A DNA stretch of 64,000 nucleotides. Source: Arsukibacterium perlucidum DSM 18276. Lineage in GTDB: Bacteria > Pseudomonadota > Gammaproteobacteria > Enterobacterales > Alteromonadaceae. The translations under genes were made by a program, and so were the position numbers. Below the pieces are notes generated by a model. The model was not told the origin of the DNA. It was given only the letters and a program-made list of their open reading frames with translations, and searched no databases. Below are positions 52,649 through 60,769 of this stretch, in pieces; position 1 is the stretch's first letter, and the number at the start of each line of letters is the position of its first letter. The stretch is taken from the NCBI RefSeq assembly GCF_000382165.1, contig NZ_KB907702.1:1-64000 (forward strand), written 5' to 3'.

Positions 52649-53521
52649 ATGCAATTCTCATTAGGCCCGGTACAGTATTTCTGGCCCAAAGCACAAATGC
52701 TGCAGTTTTATCGTGAGGTCGCTGATAGCGATTTTGATATTGTTTACTTAGGCGAAACCGTCTGCAGCAAACGGCGTGAGCTAAAATATGAAGATTACCT
52801 GGCGTTAGCACTAATGCTGCGCGAAGCCGGAAAACAAGTGTGTTTATCTTCGATGACCTTATATGAAGCACCGGGGGAGCTGCGCGAACTGCGCAAATAC
52901 GTCGATAACGTCGAGTTTTTAGTAGAAGCCAATGACGTTGGCGCTATCAGCATGCTGCAGCAACAAGGCTTGCCCTTTGTCGCCGGCGCGGCAATTAACT
53001 GTTATAACCAGCATACATTACGCCGGCTGATTGGTATGGGGCTGACTCGTTGGGTATTGCCGGTGGAGCTTTCCGGCCAGTGGTTAAGCGATGTGCTGGC
53101 CCAAGGCGTTATCGCCGACGTCCGCGATTGTTTTACTACCGAAGTATTCAGCTTCGGTCACCTGCCACTGGCCTGGAGTGGTCGCTGCTTTACCGCACGC
53201 TCAGAGAATCGCAGCAAAGATCAATGTGAGCTGTGTTGTATTAACTACCCGCAAGGGCGCGAAGTCAGCAGTCAGGATGGCACCCAGGTATTTGTGCTAA
53301 ACGGTATTCAGACCCAGTCAGGCTATCGCTATAACCTGGTAAACCAGCTAAACACTATGCACAACACCGTGGATATAGTACGGTTAAGCCCACAGCTAAC
53401 CGGCACCTTTGACTGGCTGGCCAAATTTAAAGCTAACCTTGATGGCAGCGCGCCGCAACAACTCAGCGCCAGCGACAGTAATGGCTACTGGCTAAACCTG
53501 GCCGGGATGGCAACCGGGTAA
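52649..53521 (+). CDS. ubiV: O2-independent ubiquinone hydroxylase subunit UbiV
   Basis: A 290-residue U32-family partner of UbiU. MQFSLGPVQYFWPKAQMLQF and LGETVCSKRRELKY near residue 35 match UbiV, and the Cys group GRCFTARSENRSKDQCELCC near 176 provides the other cluster ligands. VFVLNGIQTQSGY near 212 is also conserved. ATG 52649 aligns with the E. coli start; an earlier in-frame start would lie inside ubiU. UbiU and UbiV work as a heterodimer. Confidence 0.95.
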   Translation: MQFSLGPVQYFWPKAQMLQFYREVADSDFDIVYLGETVCSKRRELKYEDYLALALMLREAGKQVCLSSMTLYEAPGELRELRKYVDNVEFLVEANDVGAISMLQQQGLPFVAGAAINCYNQHTLRRLIGMGLTRWVLPVELSGQWLSDVLAQGVIADVRDCFTTEVFSFGHLPLAWSGRCFTARSENRSKDQCELCCINYPQGREVSSQDGTQVFVLNGIQTQSGYRYNLVNQLNTMHNTVDIVRLSPQLTGTFDWLAKFKANLDGSAPQQLSASDSNGYWLNLAGMATG

Positions 53522-53539
53522 AAATTCATTTATAACCCA

Positions 53540-53633
53540 ACGGTTGCTACACACCTTGTGCTCGCCGCAGCAACTCGCCGCCATCCGTGGCGGCTCAGAC
53601 ACTCTGCGGCTGTGCGCAACGTGGTAGCAACCT
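53540..53633. repeat. dispersed hairpin repeat, copy B
   Basis: Same plan as 35487-35567. The outer arms GGTTGCTAC (53542-53550) and GTAGCAACC (53624-53632) pair perfectly, and the inner arms GCCGCAG (53564-53570) and CTGCGGC (53604-53610) pair perfectly. Copy A has GCCACAG with CTGTGGC, a compensating A-T for G-C change. An extra small stem, GCCGCC/GGCGGC, lies at the tip in this copy. It is located between ubiV and mog. Confidence 0.75.
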
Positions 53634-53654
53634 CAGTTAAATACAGGATTTGCA

Positions 53655-54191
53655 ATGACCAACCAAACCGCCAAAATTGGCATCGTCACCGTTAGCGACC
53701 GGGCCAGTGCCGGGGTTTACGAGGATTTATCCGGTAAGGCTATTATCGATACCTTAACAGATTATTTAAGCAGCGACTGGCAAGCCGAATACCGGCTGAT
53801 CCCGGATGAGCAGCCATTAATAGAGCAAACGCTACGTGAGCTGGCTGACCAGCAGGGCTGCTGCTTAATCGTTACCACGGGCGGCACCGGCCCGGCCAAA
53901 CGCGATGTGACGCCCGAGGCAACCGAAGCGGTGTGTGAGCGGATGATGCCCGGTTTTGGTGAGCTGATGCGCACCGAATCTTTAAAATATGTACCAACCG
54001 CCATATTATCGCGCCAAACTGCCGGCCTGCGTAGCAGCTGCCTGATTATTAATCTGCCAGGCAAACCGAAAGCCATTCGCCAATGCTTAGATGCGGTATT
54101 TCCCGCCGTGCCTTATTGCATAGATTTAATGGATGGGCCTTATTTGCAATGCAATGAAGAAGTGATCAAGCCGTTTCGGCCAAAAAGCTAA
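53655..54191 (+). CDS. mog: molybdopterin adenylyltransferase Mog
   Basis: A 178-residue enzyme that adenylates molybdopterin before MoeA inserts molybdenum. Marks are GIVTVSDRASAGVYEDLSG near residue 9, TTGGTGPAKRDVTPEAT near 75 with the acidic residue intact, and LIINLPGKPKAIRQCL near 133. It keeps the catalytic motif that the moaB copy at 10.7 kb has lost. ATG follows CAGGA. Its stop overlaps convergently that of the kinase/phosphatase gene. Confidence 0.94.
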   Translation: MTNQTAKIGIVTVSDRASAGVYEDLSGKAIIDTLTDYLSSDWQAEYRLIPDEQPLIEQTLRELADQQGCCLIVTTGGTGPAKRDVTPEATEAVCERMMPGFGELMRTESLKYVPTAILSRQTAGLRSSCLIINLPGKPKAIRQCLDAVFPAVPYCIDLMDGPYLQCNEEVIKPFRPKS

Positions 54192-55939
54192 CGCCTAAGC
54201 AAAAACAACCATACCACCAGCAACAGGGTAATAAACCAGAAGCCGGAGAGCAGCTGCCAGAATAGCAGCGGGTTGGTTTTGTGCTGCTGCTTTACTTCCT
54301 CGTGCAAAAACTCAGGGTTAGGTTGCTGTAAATCAGTCAGCAGCTGGTTAATGCTTTGATAGCGCTGCGATAAGTCCAAACTCACCCCTTTTTGTAAGGC
54401 GCGGTCAAACCAGCTGGGGATCACCGGGTTAAATTGATGGCTATGGCGATAGCGCAGCTTGTCATAATCCGCTGCGTTCTGGCAATTTTCAATGGCCGCA
54501 CCATAAGGCAACTCACCGCCCGTAAAGAGTTCATAAGCTATGGTAGCCAACGCGTATATATCACCCTGCACTCCCGAATTATGGCCCAATATATAATGAG
54601 GATCTGAGTAGCTGGCAGTACCTAAAGCAATATCTTGTTGCAGCGGACTGAACATCTCCGCCAGACCGCTGACATACACTGACCCAAAATCCACTAATTT
54701 AAGGCTACCATCATCCAACAACATTATATTACCTGGTTTTAAATCCTGATGAATGGCCCCCATGCGATGAAAGGCTTGCAGACCTTGGGCAATTTGTTTT
54801 ATCAGACGAATAGCCAGCGCCGGCTTAAGCGGTTTTGGCTGGCTTAATAACCACTCTTCAAGGCTTTGCCCAGCTATATGTTCCATTAAATAATATAAAA
54901 AACTACGCGGCCGGCTTTGCCGTACCACCTTTACTACCTGTTCAGACTGAATGCGTAACCCAATCCACTCTTCACGAATAAAACGGTCAATATACTGCAC
55001 ATCATCTTCGTAATTTTTAGACGGGCTCTTCATGATCAGTTGTTGCCCGCTTTGCTCATCAATAACCAGATACAGGTGGCTGCGACTACTGGCAAATAAA
55101 GACGCTACAACCTGATAACCATCCAGCTTCATACCGGGGCTTAATGCAGGGGGAAAAGGTAAACGGGTTAACAGCTGACTTAAATCATCCAGGCTCTGCT
55201 CTGGCAGTTGTTGCACCTCAATGACTACAGCACTGATGTTATCATCACTACCGTTACGGTAAGCTGCATCTAAAAGGTTACGGCATATATCAGCGGCGGC
55301 TAAGTCGCTACTCAGTAACTTTAGCATTTCAGGCTGGGCAATAAATTCGTGTACACCATCGCAACTAATCAAAAACCTATCGCCTGTTTTTATGGCGATG
55401 CTACCCTGCTGAGGTTCTACTTTTGCATCCATGCCTAAGGCCCGCCCCAGAAATTGGCGTTGCGCGGACAACACCGTAGTGTGATCTTGCGTTAGCTGCG
55501 TAAGCTCGTCACTACGGCATAAATAAATACGGCTATCACCAACATGAAAAAAATGCGCTGTGCGAGATTTCAGTACCAAAGCACTAAAGGTACAAAGGTA
55601 ACCTTTTTGTTCCTGAGCAAATTTATGACTCAGTTGATAGAGCTGATTGTTAATTGTAGCAAGCAATTGCTCGGCACTATGAGCTACCGACCAAGTATCC
55701 GGCGTTTGCGGGTATTCATGACAAAAGCGGCGGGTTGCCAGCTCACTGGCGGCCGCACCCGCTTCAGCGGTACTGACGCCATCAGCCAGAGCAAAACACG
55801 CGCCTTTATAATTTAAAATATATTCATCGGTTGGCAACTGGGCGGCCACTGTATCTTCATTACCGGCTTTGCGGCCTGCCTCACTGAGGCAGGCATAAAC
55901 CAATTGTAGTTGCTGCTGTGGGCTCGCCCCATTGCTCAT
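54188..55939 (-). CDS. PP2C phosphatase / Ser-Thr protein kinase fusion with C-terminal membrane anchor
   Basis: A 583-residue protein with two opposing activities. Residues about 10-245 are PP2C (FALADGVSTAEAGAAASEL near 48, VGDSRIYLCR near 127, SCDGVHEF near 178, GSDDNISAVVIEV near 223). Residues about 270-545 are a eukaryotic-like kinase with Lys in IMKSPSK near 305, catalytic loop HQDLKPGNIMLL near 394 (Gln in place of Arg) and DFGSVYVSG near 416. One helix near 558-579 anchors it. The same kinase type follows nitrate transporters in assimilation clusters of Pseudomonas. It starts six bases after the transporter gene, so regulation of that carrier is likely. Confidence 0.9.
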   Translation of the reverse strand: MSNGASPQQQLQLVYACLSEAGRKAGNEDTVAAQLPTDEYILNYKGACFALADGVSTAEAGAAASELATRRFCHEYPQTPDTWSVAHSAEQLLATINNQLYQLSHKFAQEQKGYLCTFSALVLKSRTAHFFHVGDSRIYLCRSDELTQLTQDHTTVLSAQRQFLGRALGMDAKVEPQQGSIAIKTGDRFLISCDGVHEFIAQPEMLKLLSSDLAAADICRNLLDAAYRNGSDDNISAVVIEVQQLPEQSLDDLSQLLTRLPFPPALSPGMKLDGYQVVASLFASSRSHLYLVIDEQSGQQLIMKSPSKNYEDDVQYIDRFIREEWIGLRIQSEQVVKVVRQSRPRSFLYYLMEHIAGQSLEEWLLSQPKPLKPALAIRLIKQIAQGLQAFHRMGAIHQDLKPGNIMLLDDGSLKLVDFGSVYVSGLAEMFSPLQQDIALGTASYSDPHYILGHNSGVQGDIYALATIAYELFTGGELPYGAAIENCQNAADYDKLRYRHSHQFNPVIPSWFDRALQKGVSLDLSQRYQSINQLLTDLQQPNPEFLHEEVKQQHKTNPLLFWQLLSGFWFITLLLVVWLFLLRR

Positions 55940-55945
55940 GCTGTT

Positions 55946-57442
55946 TTATCCTACGTTAATTTTATGCACAGTACCGTCTTCACCTACTTCTACAATGTGG
56001 CCTTTCGGATCTTCTAAAAACCATACTGCAACCAAGCCCACTAGTGCGGAGGCAGCAATAACATAGAAAAAGGTACTAAAATCAACATAACTTAGCACCG
56101 TTAAATATACCACAGCGCCAACGTTACCATATGCACCGGCCATGCCGGCAATTTGTCCGGTCATACTGCGTTTAATTAATGGCACTATAGCAAAGACGGC
56201 GCCCTCACCCGCTTGAACGAAAAATGAGCAGGCCATAACAGCCAGGACGGCTACCGGTATCCACCAATGGCTATCCATTAACCCCATCACAAAATAACCC
56301 AATGCCAAACCTGAAATCAAAATCACCATACTTTTACGGCGGCCAAATTTATCTGAAAACCAACCACCCATAGGTCTGGATACTAGATTCATAAAGGCAA
56401 ACGCCGATGCTAATAAACCGGCTTTTACCGCGGTCATACCATCAAAGGTTTCCAGAAAATACAGCGGGAGCATAGATACCACTGCCAACTCAGAACCAAA
56501 GGTGGCAAAGTAAGCAACATTTAAAATGGCAACCTGTTTAAAGCTGTATTTATCATGCTCAGGCACGCCTTCACGTAAATGCTCTGCATTCACTTTCCAA
56601 ATTTGTTGCGTTTGAAACAAGAACAACAATACCAGGGCGACCCAAATACCATACATGGCATTAGCCGAGAACAAATTGACGCCTGCCGGCGATAAACGCC
56701 AGGATAAAATAGCCAGCGCTAGGTACATAGGAATGTTCATCAAGATCAACGCCCACAAGGCGCGCCAGCTGGTTACCACCATACCGCCAGTTTTTTTCGG
56801 CTTAAAATACATTGACCCTTTGGGTGTATTACGGGCAAACTTGTAATAAATCAGCGAATACACTGCACTCACCACACCAATGGAGGCAATAGCATACCGC
56901 CAGCCATTGTCGCCACCGTACATTAAGGCGATAGTGGGTAAGGTCATGGCTGCAGCGGCTGAGCCAAAATTACCCCAACCGCCATAGATCCCTTCTGCCG
57001 TGCCTACCTGATGGTGCGGAAACCACTCACCTACCATGCGAATACCCACAACAAAACCGGCACCGACAAAACCCAGTAAAAACCGAAATGCCGCAAGGGA
57101 TTCATAATTCGTCGCAAAGGCAAAACCAATACAAAGAAAAGATGAAATAAATAACAACAATGAATACATGATGCGTGGACCATACCTATCTACCAGCATG
57201 CCGACAACAATCCGAGCAGGTATAGTCATAGCCACGTTTAAAATTAACAAAGCGCGAATTTGAGCATCGGTTAGTGCCAATGCCTCTTTTATATGCATCA
57301 GTAAGGGCGCATGCGCAAACCAGATGACAAAGGTTAAAAAGAATGCGAACCAGGTTAGGTGCAGCATTTTAATTTTTTGTTCTGCAAAATTCAGCAGGTT
57401 TAATTTACCGCTGTCACTTGCCGGAAACGACGTTCCAGACAT
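55946..57442 (-). CDS. NNP-family nitrate/nitrite transporter (NasA/NarK2-like)
   Basis: A 498-residue major-facilitator protein with twelve helices. [20 protein letters not shown] near residue 110 carries the helix-4 glycine motif, with Arg for substrate binding; [20 protein letters not shown] near 412 is the second signature region. ATG 57442 has GGAGG five bases upstream and is preferred over an in-frame codon at 57463. It is cotranscribed with the kinase/phosphatase. An FNR-type box at 57514 and TACACT at 57486-57491 (minus strand) form its probable promoter. Confidence 0.9.
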   Translation of the reverse strand: MSGTSFPASDSGKLNLLNFAEQKIKMLHLTWFAFFLTFVIWFAHAPLLMHIKEALALTDAQIRALLILNVAMTIPARIVVGMLVDRYGPRIMYSLLLFISSFLCIGFAFATNYESLAAFRFLLGFVGAGFVVGIRMVGEWFPHHQVGTAEGIYGGWGNFGSAAAAMTLPTIALMYGGDNGWRYAIASIGVVSAVYSLIYYKFARNTPKGSMYFKPKKTGGMVVTSWRALWALILMNIPMYLALAILSWRLSPAGVNLFSANAMYGIWVALVLLFLFQTQQIWKVNAEHLREGVPEHDKYSFKQVAILNVAYFATFGSELAVVSMLPLYFLETFDGMTAVKAGLLASAFAFMNLVSRPMGGWFSDKFGRRKSMVILISGLALGYFVMGLMDSHWWIPVAVLAVMACSFFVQAGEGAVFAIVPLIKRSMTGQIAGMAGAYGNVGAVVYLTVLSYVDFSTFFYVIAASALVGLVAVWFLEDPKGHIVEVGEDGTVHKINVG

Positions 57443-57513
57443 ATATACCTCCGGGATAAACACTTTTGTGATGTTAACTTTGGCAAGTGTAGAGAGTTAG
57501 TTGGCTGAAATCA

Positions 57514-57527
57514 TTGATTTAAAACAA
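57514..57527 (-). promoter_or_regulatory. FNR-type box for the 55.9 kb transporter operon
   Basis: TTGATTTAAAACAA matches TTGAT-N4-ATCAA at 9 of 10 fixed bases. On the minus strand TACACT (57486-57491) is a fitting -10, placing the box centre near -41. Confidence 0.65.
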
Positions 57528-57563
57528 GCAAAAAATACAAAAATAACAACCTAATCAATTAGA

Positions 57564-57579
57564 TACCTAAATATGGGTA
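57564..57579 (+). promoter_or_regulatory. NarL-type 7-2-7 pair upstream of the 57.7 kb transporter
   Basis: TACCTAA-AT-ATGGGTA: the right heptamer is perfect and the left differs at its last base. It lies between the two divergent transporter genes. Confidence 0.55.
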
Positions 57580-57620
57580 ACATCATAACCAGCGGCAGAC
57601 CTTGGGTTAGCTGTAGTTAT

Positions 57621-57636
57621 TACCTACTACGTGGTA
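57621..57636 (+). promoter_or_regulatory. second, weaker NarL-type pair
   Basis: TACCTAC-TA-CGTGGTA lies 42 bases after the first pair and 113 bases before the 57.7 kb transporter start. The left half is good; the right half matches less well. Confidence 0.35.
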
Positions 57637-57748
57637 GCGCTAATGACCGTTGGCGGCGGCAGATGATTTCAGAGGTACTGCCAAAGTGTTGCCGCAACAA
57701 GATTAATGTCAGTTAAGCTAACAAGAGTATGGTCTTGGAGAACAACCT

Positions 57749-59026
57749 ATGCAGGCAACACATCCATTAGCCTGGCGAGCACTGGCGTTGGCAACACTGG
57801 CTTTTGCCGGTTGCTTTTCTGTTTGGACCTTGTACGCGGTGATGGGACTAAATATCAAGGAGCAGCTTGCGCTAAGTGCCACCGAATATGGTTTTTTGCT
57901 GGCGGCCCCGATTTTAAGCGGCGCCATACTTCGACTGCCTCTTGGCCAACTAGCCGACAGATACGACGCCCGCACACTGTGGTTATGGCTAATGTTGTTG
58001 CTTAGCCCCTCTTTATTACTGCTGCCGTATGTCAGCAGCTATCTGGGATATCTGACGCTGGGTTTGTGGTTTGGCATTAGTGGGGTGTCTTTTACTCTGG
58101 GGATCCGCTATGTAAGCGACTGGTTTGCCAGTGGGCAACAAGGGCTGGCCATGGGTTTATTTGGCGTAGGCAATGCAGGAGTAGCTATTACTTTTGTACT
58201 GGTTCCATTGATCCTGGCTTGGTTTGACTGGTTTTGGGTAGGCCCTATTTATGCAGCAGGTACCTTATTACTTTGTTTGCTATTTTGGTTAACTGCACCA
58301 AAACTCACTAAAATCAACCAACAACGCAGTGAAGCCATTCCGTTAACATTACTCATTCGGGACGCCAGGATCTGGCGTTTCTCGCTGTATTACTATTTTG
58401 TGTTCGGCAGCTTTTTAGCGCTGCTGCTGTGGCTGCCCCAGTACTATATGCAAGCCTATGCCATGGACCAACAGCAAGCCATGGCGTTTACCCTGTTTTT
58501 TGTCGCAACCTCTTCTATGGTCAGAGCCCTGGGCGGCTGGTTTGCCGATCGCTATGGTGGACGGGCGGTAAACTGGAGTGTGTTCTGGGTTTGTATCGTC
58601 TGTCTGTTTTTTTTAAGTTATCCGCCAACCACCTTAATTGTGCACGGTCTGGAAAAAGACGTGCAACTGGAAATCGCGATGAATGTCTGGTGGTTTACGT
58701 TATTGATTTTTATTATCGGCGTAGCCCAGGGTTTTGGCCGGGCCAGCGTGTACAAGGTTATTCACGATTACTACCCGCATCATATGGGTAGCGCCGGTGG
58801 CTTCGTTGCGGCTATCGGCGCCCTGGGCGGCTGTACCCTGCCAATAGTATTTGGGTTGGCACAGGATGCACTTGGCATAGTCACCGGCTGTTTTATGATT
58901 TTATACGGCGTGTTGGCGCTTTGTATGATCACCATGTTCTTTGCTAATCAGGCGGCGCAGTATCAGCAAAAACTGGCTGCGGCCCGCTCTGACAATTTTC
59001 TTTTAGATGAAGACCCACCTGTTTAA
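57749..59026 (+). CDS. NNP-family nitrate transporter (NarK1-like)
   Basis: A 425-residue major-facilitator protein. LRLPLGQLADRYDARTLWLW near residue 50 is the loop 2-3 motif; GISGVSFTLGIRYVSDWFAS near 111 and GLFGVGNAGVAITFV near 135 are the nitrate-signature segments. Length and sequence are those of NarK1-type proton-nitrate symporters, often paired with a NarK2 antiporter. ATG 57749 has TTGGAG upstream. It precedes nnrS by 14 bases, so the two probably form an operon. Confidence 0.9.
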   Translation: MQATHPLAWRALALATLAFAGCFSVWTLYAVMGLNIKEQLALSATEYGFLLAAPILSGAILRLPLGQLADRYDARTLWLWLMLLLSPSLLLLPYVSSYLGYLTLGLWFGISGVSFTLGIRYVSDWFASGQQGLAMGLFGVGNAGVAITFVLVPLILAWFDWFWVGPIYAAGTLLLCLLFWLTAPKLTKINQQRSEAIPLTLLIRDARIWRFSLYYYFVFGSFLALLLWLPQYYMQAYAMDQQQAMAFTLFFVATSSMVRALGGWFADRYGGRAVNWSVFWVCIVCLFFLSYPPTTLIVHGLEKDVQLEIAMNVWWFTLLIFIIGVAQGFGRASVYKVIHDYYPHHMGSAGGFVAAIGALGGCTLPIVFGLAQDALGIVTGCFMILYGVLALCMITMFFANQAAQYQQKLAAARSDNFLLDEDPPV

Positions 59027-59040
59027 GGTAAGGAAAAACC

Positions 59041-60243
59041 ATGCAAATTACCGACTTGGCAACTGAGCAAAAGCTGTTACCGTTGCTGCGCCAGGCATTT
59101 CGGCCGATGTTTTTATTTGGCGCAGCCTTCAGTGCCCTTGCCATGCTGTTATGGGGGCTGGCGCTCTCTGGCCATATTAAGCTAAACCCTTTTGCCAACA
59201 TCCTGTTCTGGCATAGCCATGAAATGCTGTTTGGTTTTGTTTGTGCCATTATCATCGGTTTTTTGCTGACTGCAGTCCAAAACTGGACCGGCCTGCGGGC
59301 GCCACATGGTAAAAGTTTGCTGGTTATCAGTCTGTTGTGGCTGGCAGGCCGCTTGCTACTGCTGTTCGGCCAGGGCTTACCCCTTTCTCTGGTGGCGGCG
59401 GTAGATTTAAGTTTTTTACCCATTTGTGCCTGGTTGCTGGCAAGGCCGTTAATCCAGGCTGGGCAGCACCGCAACCTGTTTTTTGTGCCGGTGTTGTTAT
59501 TACTTACCGCCTGTAATGCCCTGATGTATCTTGGCGTTGCCACTAACCGCTTTGAGCTGATTCAACTGGGTAGCCAGAATGCGGTCTGGTTAGTAACGTT
59601 ACTGATGGCCATCGTTGGCGGCCGGGTATTACCGATGTTTACCGCCAACGGCACTCAAACCAAAAAAGCGGAGCCGCTGTTGTGGCTGGATCGCGCCGCG
59701 CTGGGTTCACTATGGCTTATTTTTGTGCTGCACTTTTTTGCACTGACTAAGTACCTGCCGCCTATAGCAATGAGTGGTTTATTTGCACTTAGCGCCATCT
59801 TCACTGCCCTGCGCTGCCTGCGCTGGAAAATCTGGATCACTTTAAAAGTGCCGCTGCTGTGGTCACTGCATCTGGCGTACTGGTGTATTCCAATTGGCAT
59901 GGCACTTTACAGCGCCCGCTACGCCGGGGTTAATATCAGCAATAGCATCGCGCTGCACGCCTTAACAGCCGGCGCTATGGGCAGTATGATTTTAAGCATG
60001 ATGGCCCGGGTGTCGTTGGGCCACAGCGGCCGGATGCTCAAACCACACACTATTATGTCACTGGCATTTTTGCTGGTACTGGCCGCTGCTGTCAGCCGCA
60101 CCTTGCTAATCTGGCTCTGGCCAGCGCAAACGATGCAGTGGCTGTGGCTGGGCGTCGGCGGCTGGGTGCTGGCATACTTGCTGTATGTTGTGGTGTATTT
60201 CCCGGTACTCACTTCGCCCAGGCCAGATGGCCGGCCGGGCTAG
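59041..60243 (+). CDS. nnrS: NnrS-family heme-copper membrane protein
   Basis: A 400-residue protein with about twelve hydrophobic helices. FWHSHEMLFGFVCAIIIGFL near residue 57 and HALTAGAMGSMILSMMARVS near 302, with LGHSGR, contain the conserved His residues of NnrS, which binds heme and copper and protects cells against nitric oxide and related stress. It sits after a nitrate transporter and before FNR/NarL-controlled genes. ATG follows AAGGAAAA. Confidence 0.93.
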   Translation: MQITDLATEQKLLPLLRQAFRPMFLFGAAFSALAMLLWGLALSGHIKLNPFANILFWHSHEMLFGFVCAIIIGFLLTAVQNWTGLRAPHGKSLLVISLLWLAGRLLLLFGQGLPLSLVAAVDLSFLPICAWLLARPLIQAGQHRNLFFVPVLLLLTACNALMYLGVATNRFELIQLGSQNAVWLVTLLMAIVGGRVLPMFTANGTQTKKAEPLLWLDRAALGSLWLIFVLHFFALTKYLPPIAMSGLFALSAIFTALRCLRWKIWITLKVPLLWSLHLAYWCIPIGMALYSARYAGVNISNSIALHALTAGAMGSMILSMMARVSLGHSGRMLKPHTIMSLAFLLVLAAAVSRTLLIWLWPAQTMQWLWLGVGGWVLAYLLYVVVYFPVLTSPRPDGRPG

Positions 60244-60252
60244 AACCCCCTG

Positions 60253-60268
60253 TACCTCTGAAGAGGTA
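60253..60268 (+). promoter_or_regulatory. perfect NarL-type 7-2-7 site
   Basis: TACCTCT-GA-AGAGGTA matches TACYYMT-N2-AKRRGTA at every position. It lies 15 bases upstream of the FNR box in front of the DGC gene. Confidence 0.8.
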
Positions 60269-60282
60269 AGCGTGCCGCGGCT

Positions 60283-60296
60283 TTGATTTGTATCAA
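60283..60296 (+). promoter_or_regulatory. FNR box of the DGC-protein promoter
   Basis: TTGATTTGTATCAA matches at all 10 fixed bases. TACACT at 60318-60323 is a suitable -10, putting the box centre near -41.5. Confidence 0.85.
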
Positions 60297-60367
60297 GTCG
60301 CGGATTGCTATGGCCTCTACACTGGATAAATAGTCTGACCACGCTATTTAACAGGGGGGAGCCCGCT

Positions 60368-60757
60368 ATGATAACCGAAACTAACGACAAGCCTTTAGTC
60401 TATTCCTGCTCTGGCTGCTCGAATGTTGCCCAACTGGCCAATGATTTAGCGGTAGTGCTCGACCGCGAAGGCTCAGCGCAAATGTCCTGTATTGCCGGAG
60501 TTGGCGGTAAGGTTAAGCAATTGGTAAAGGTTGCCCAGTCTGGCCGGCCTATTTTAGCCGTAGATGGCTGTGCATTAAATTGCGTTAAGCAAACCCTGGC
60601 CACGATAGACGTAGTGCCCACCTGGCATATCGAGTTGACGTCTCTGGGCTATAAAAAACGCGACCATGAAAACTGCGATTTAGGCGATGCCTATAAACTG
60701 CTGCAGATGGTGCATAGCGATATATTGCCACAAGCGGCGAAGCCGGCACTGCGGTAA
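60368..60757 (+). CDS. DGC-domain putative zinc-binding protein
   Basis: A 129-residue soluble protein. Cys motifs are SCSGCSNVAQ near residue 13, SCIAGVGGK near 40 and the DGC motif AVDGCALNCVKQTL near 63, typical of a small family named for Asp-Gly-Cys and thought to bind zinc. ATG 60368 has a GGGGGAG ribosome site and is preferred over a start at 60305, which would lie upstream of the likely transcription start. The promoter has a perfect FNR box and a perfect NarL pair, so it should be among the most strongly nitrate/anaerobiosis-induced genes here. Its job is unknown. Confidence 0.82.
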   Translation: MITETNDKPLVYSCSGCSNVAQLANDLAVVLDREGSAQMSCIAGVGGKVKQLVKVAQSGRPILAVDGCALNCVKQTLATIDVVPTWHIELTSLGYKKRDHENCDLGDAYKLLQMVHSDILPQAAKPALR

Positions 60758-60769
60758 TCGCAGCAAGCG

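Noticed and set aside
24867-60757. Complete denitrification or nitrite ammonification pathway
   Set aside because: No nirS, nirK, nirBD, nrfA, norB or nosZ is encoded in the window; only nitrate reduction to nitrite and NO defence are supported.
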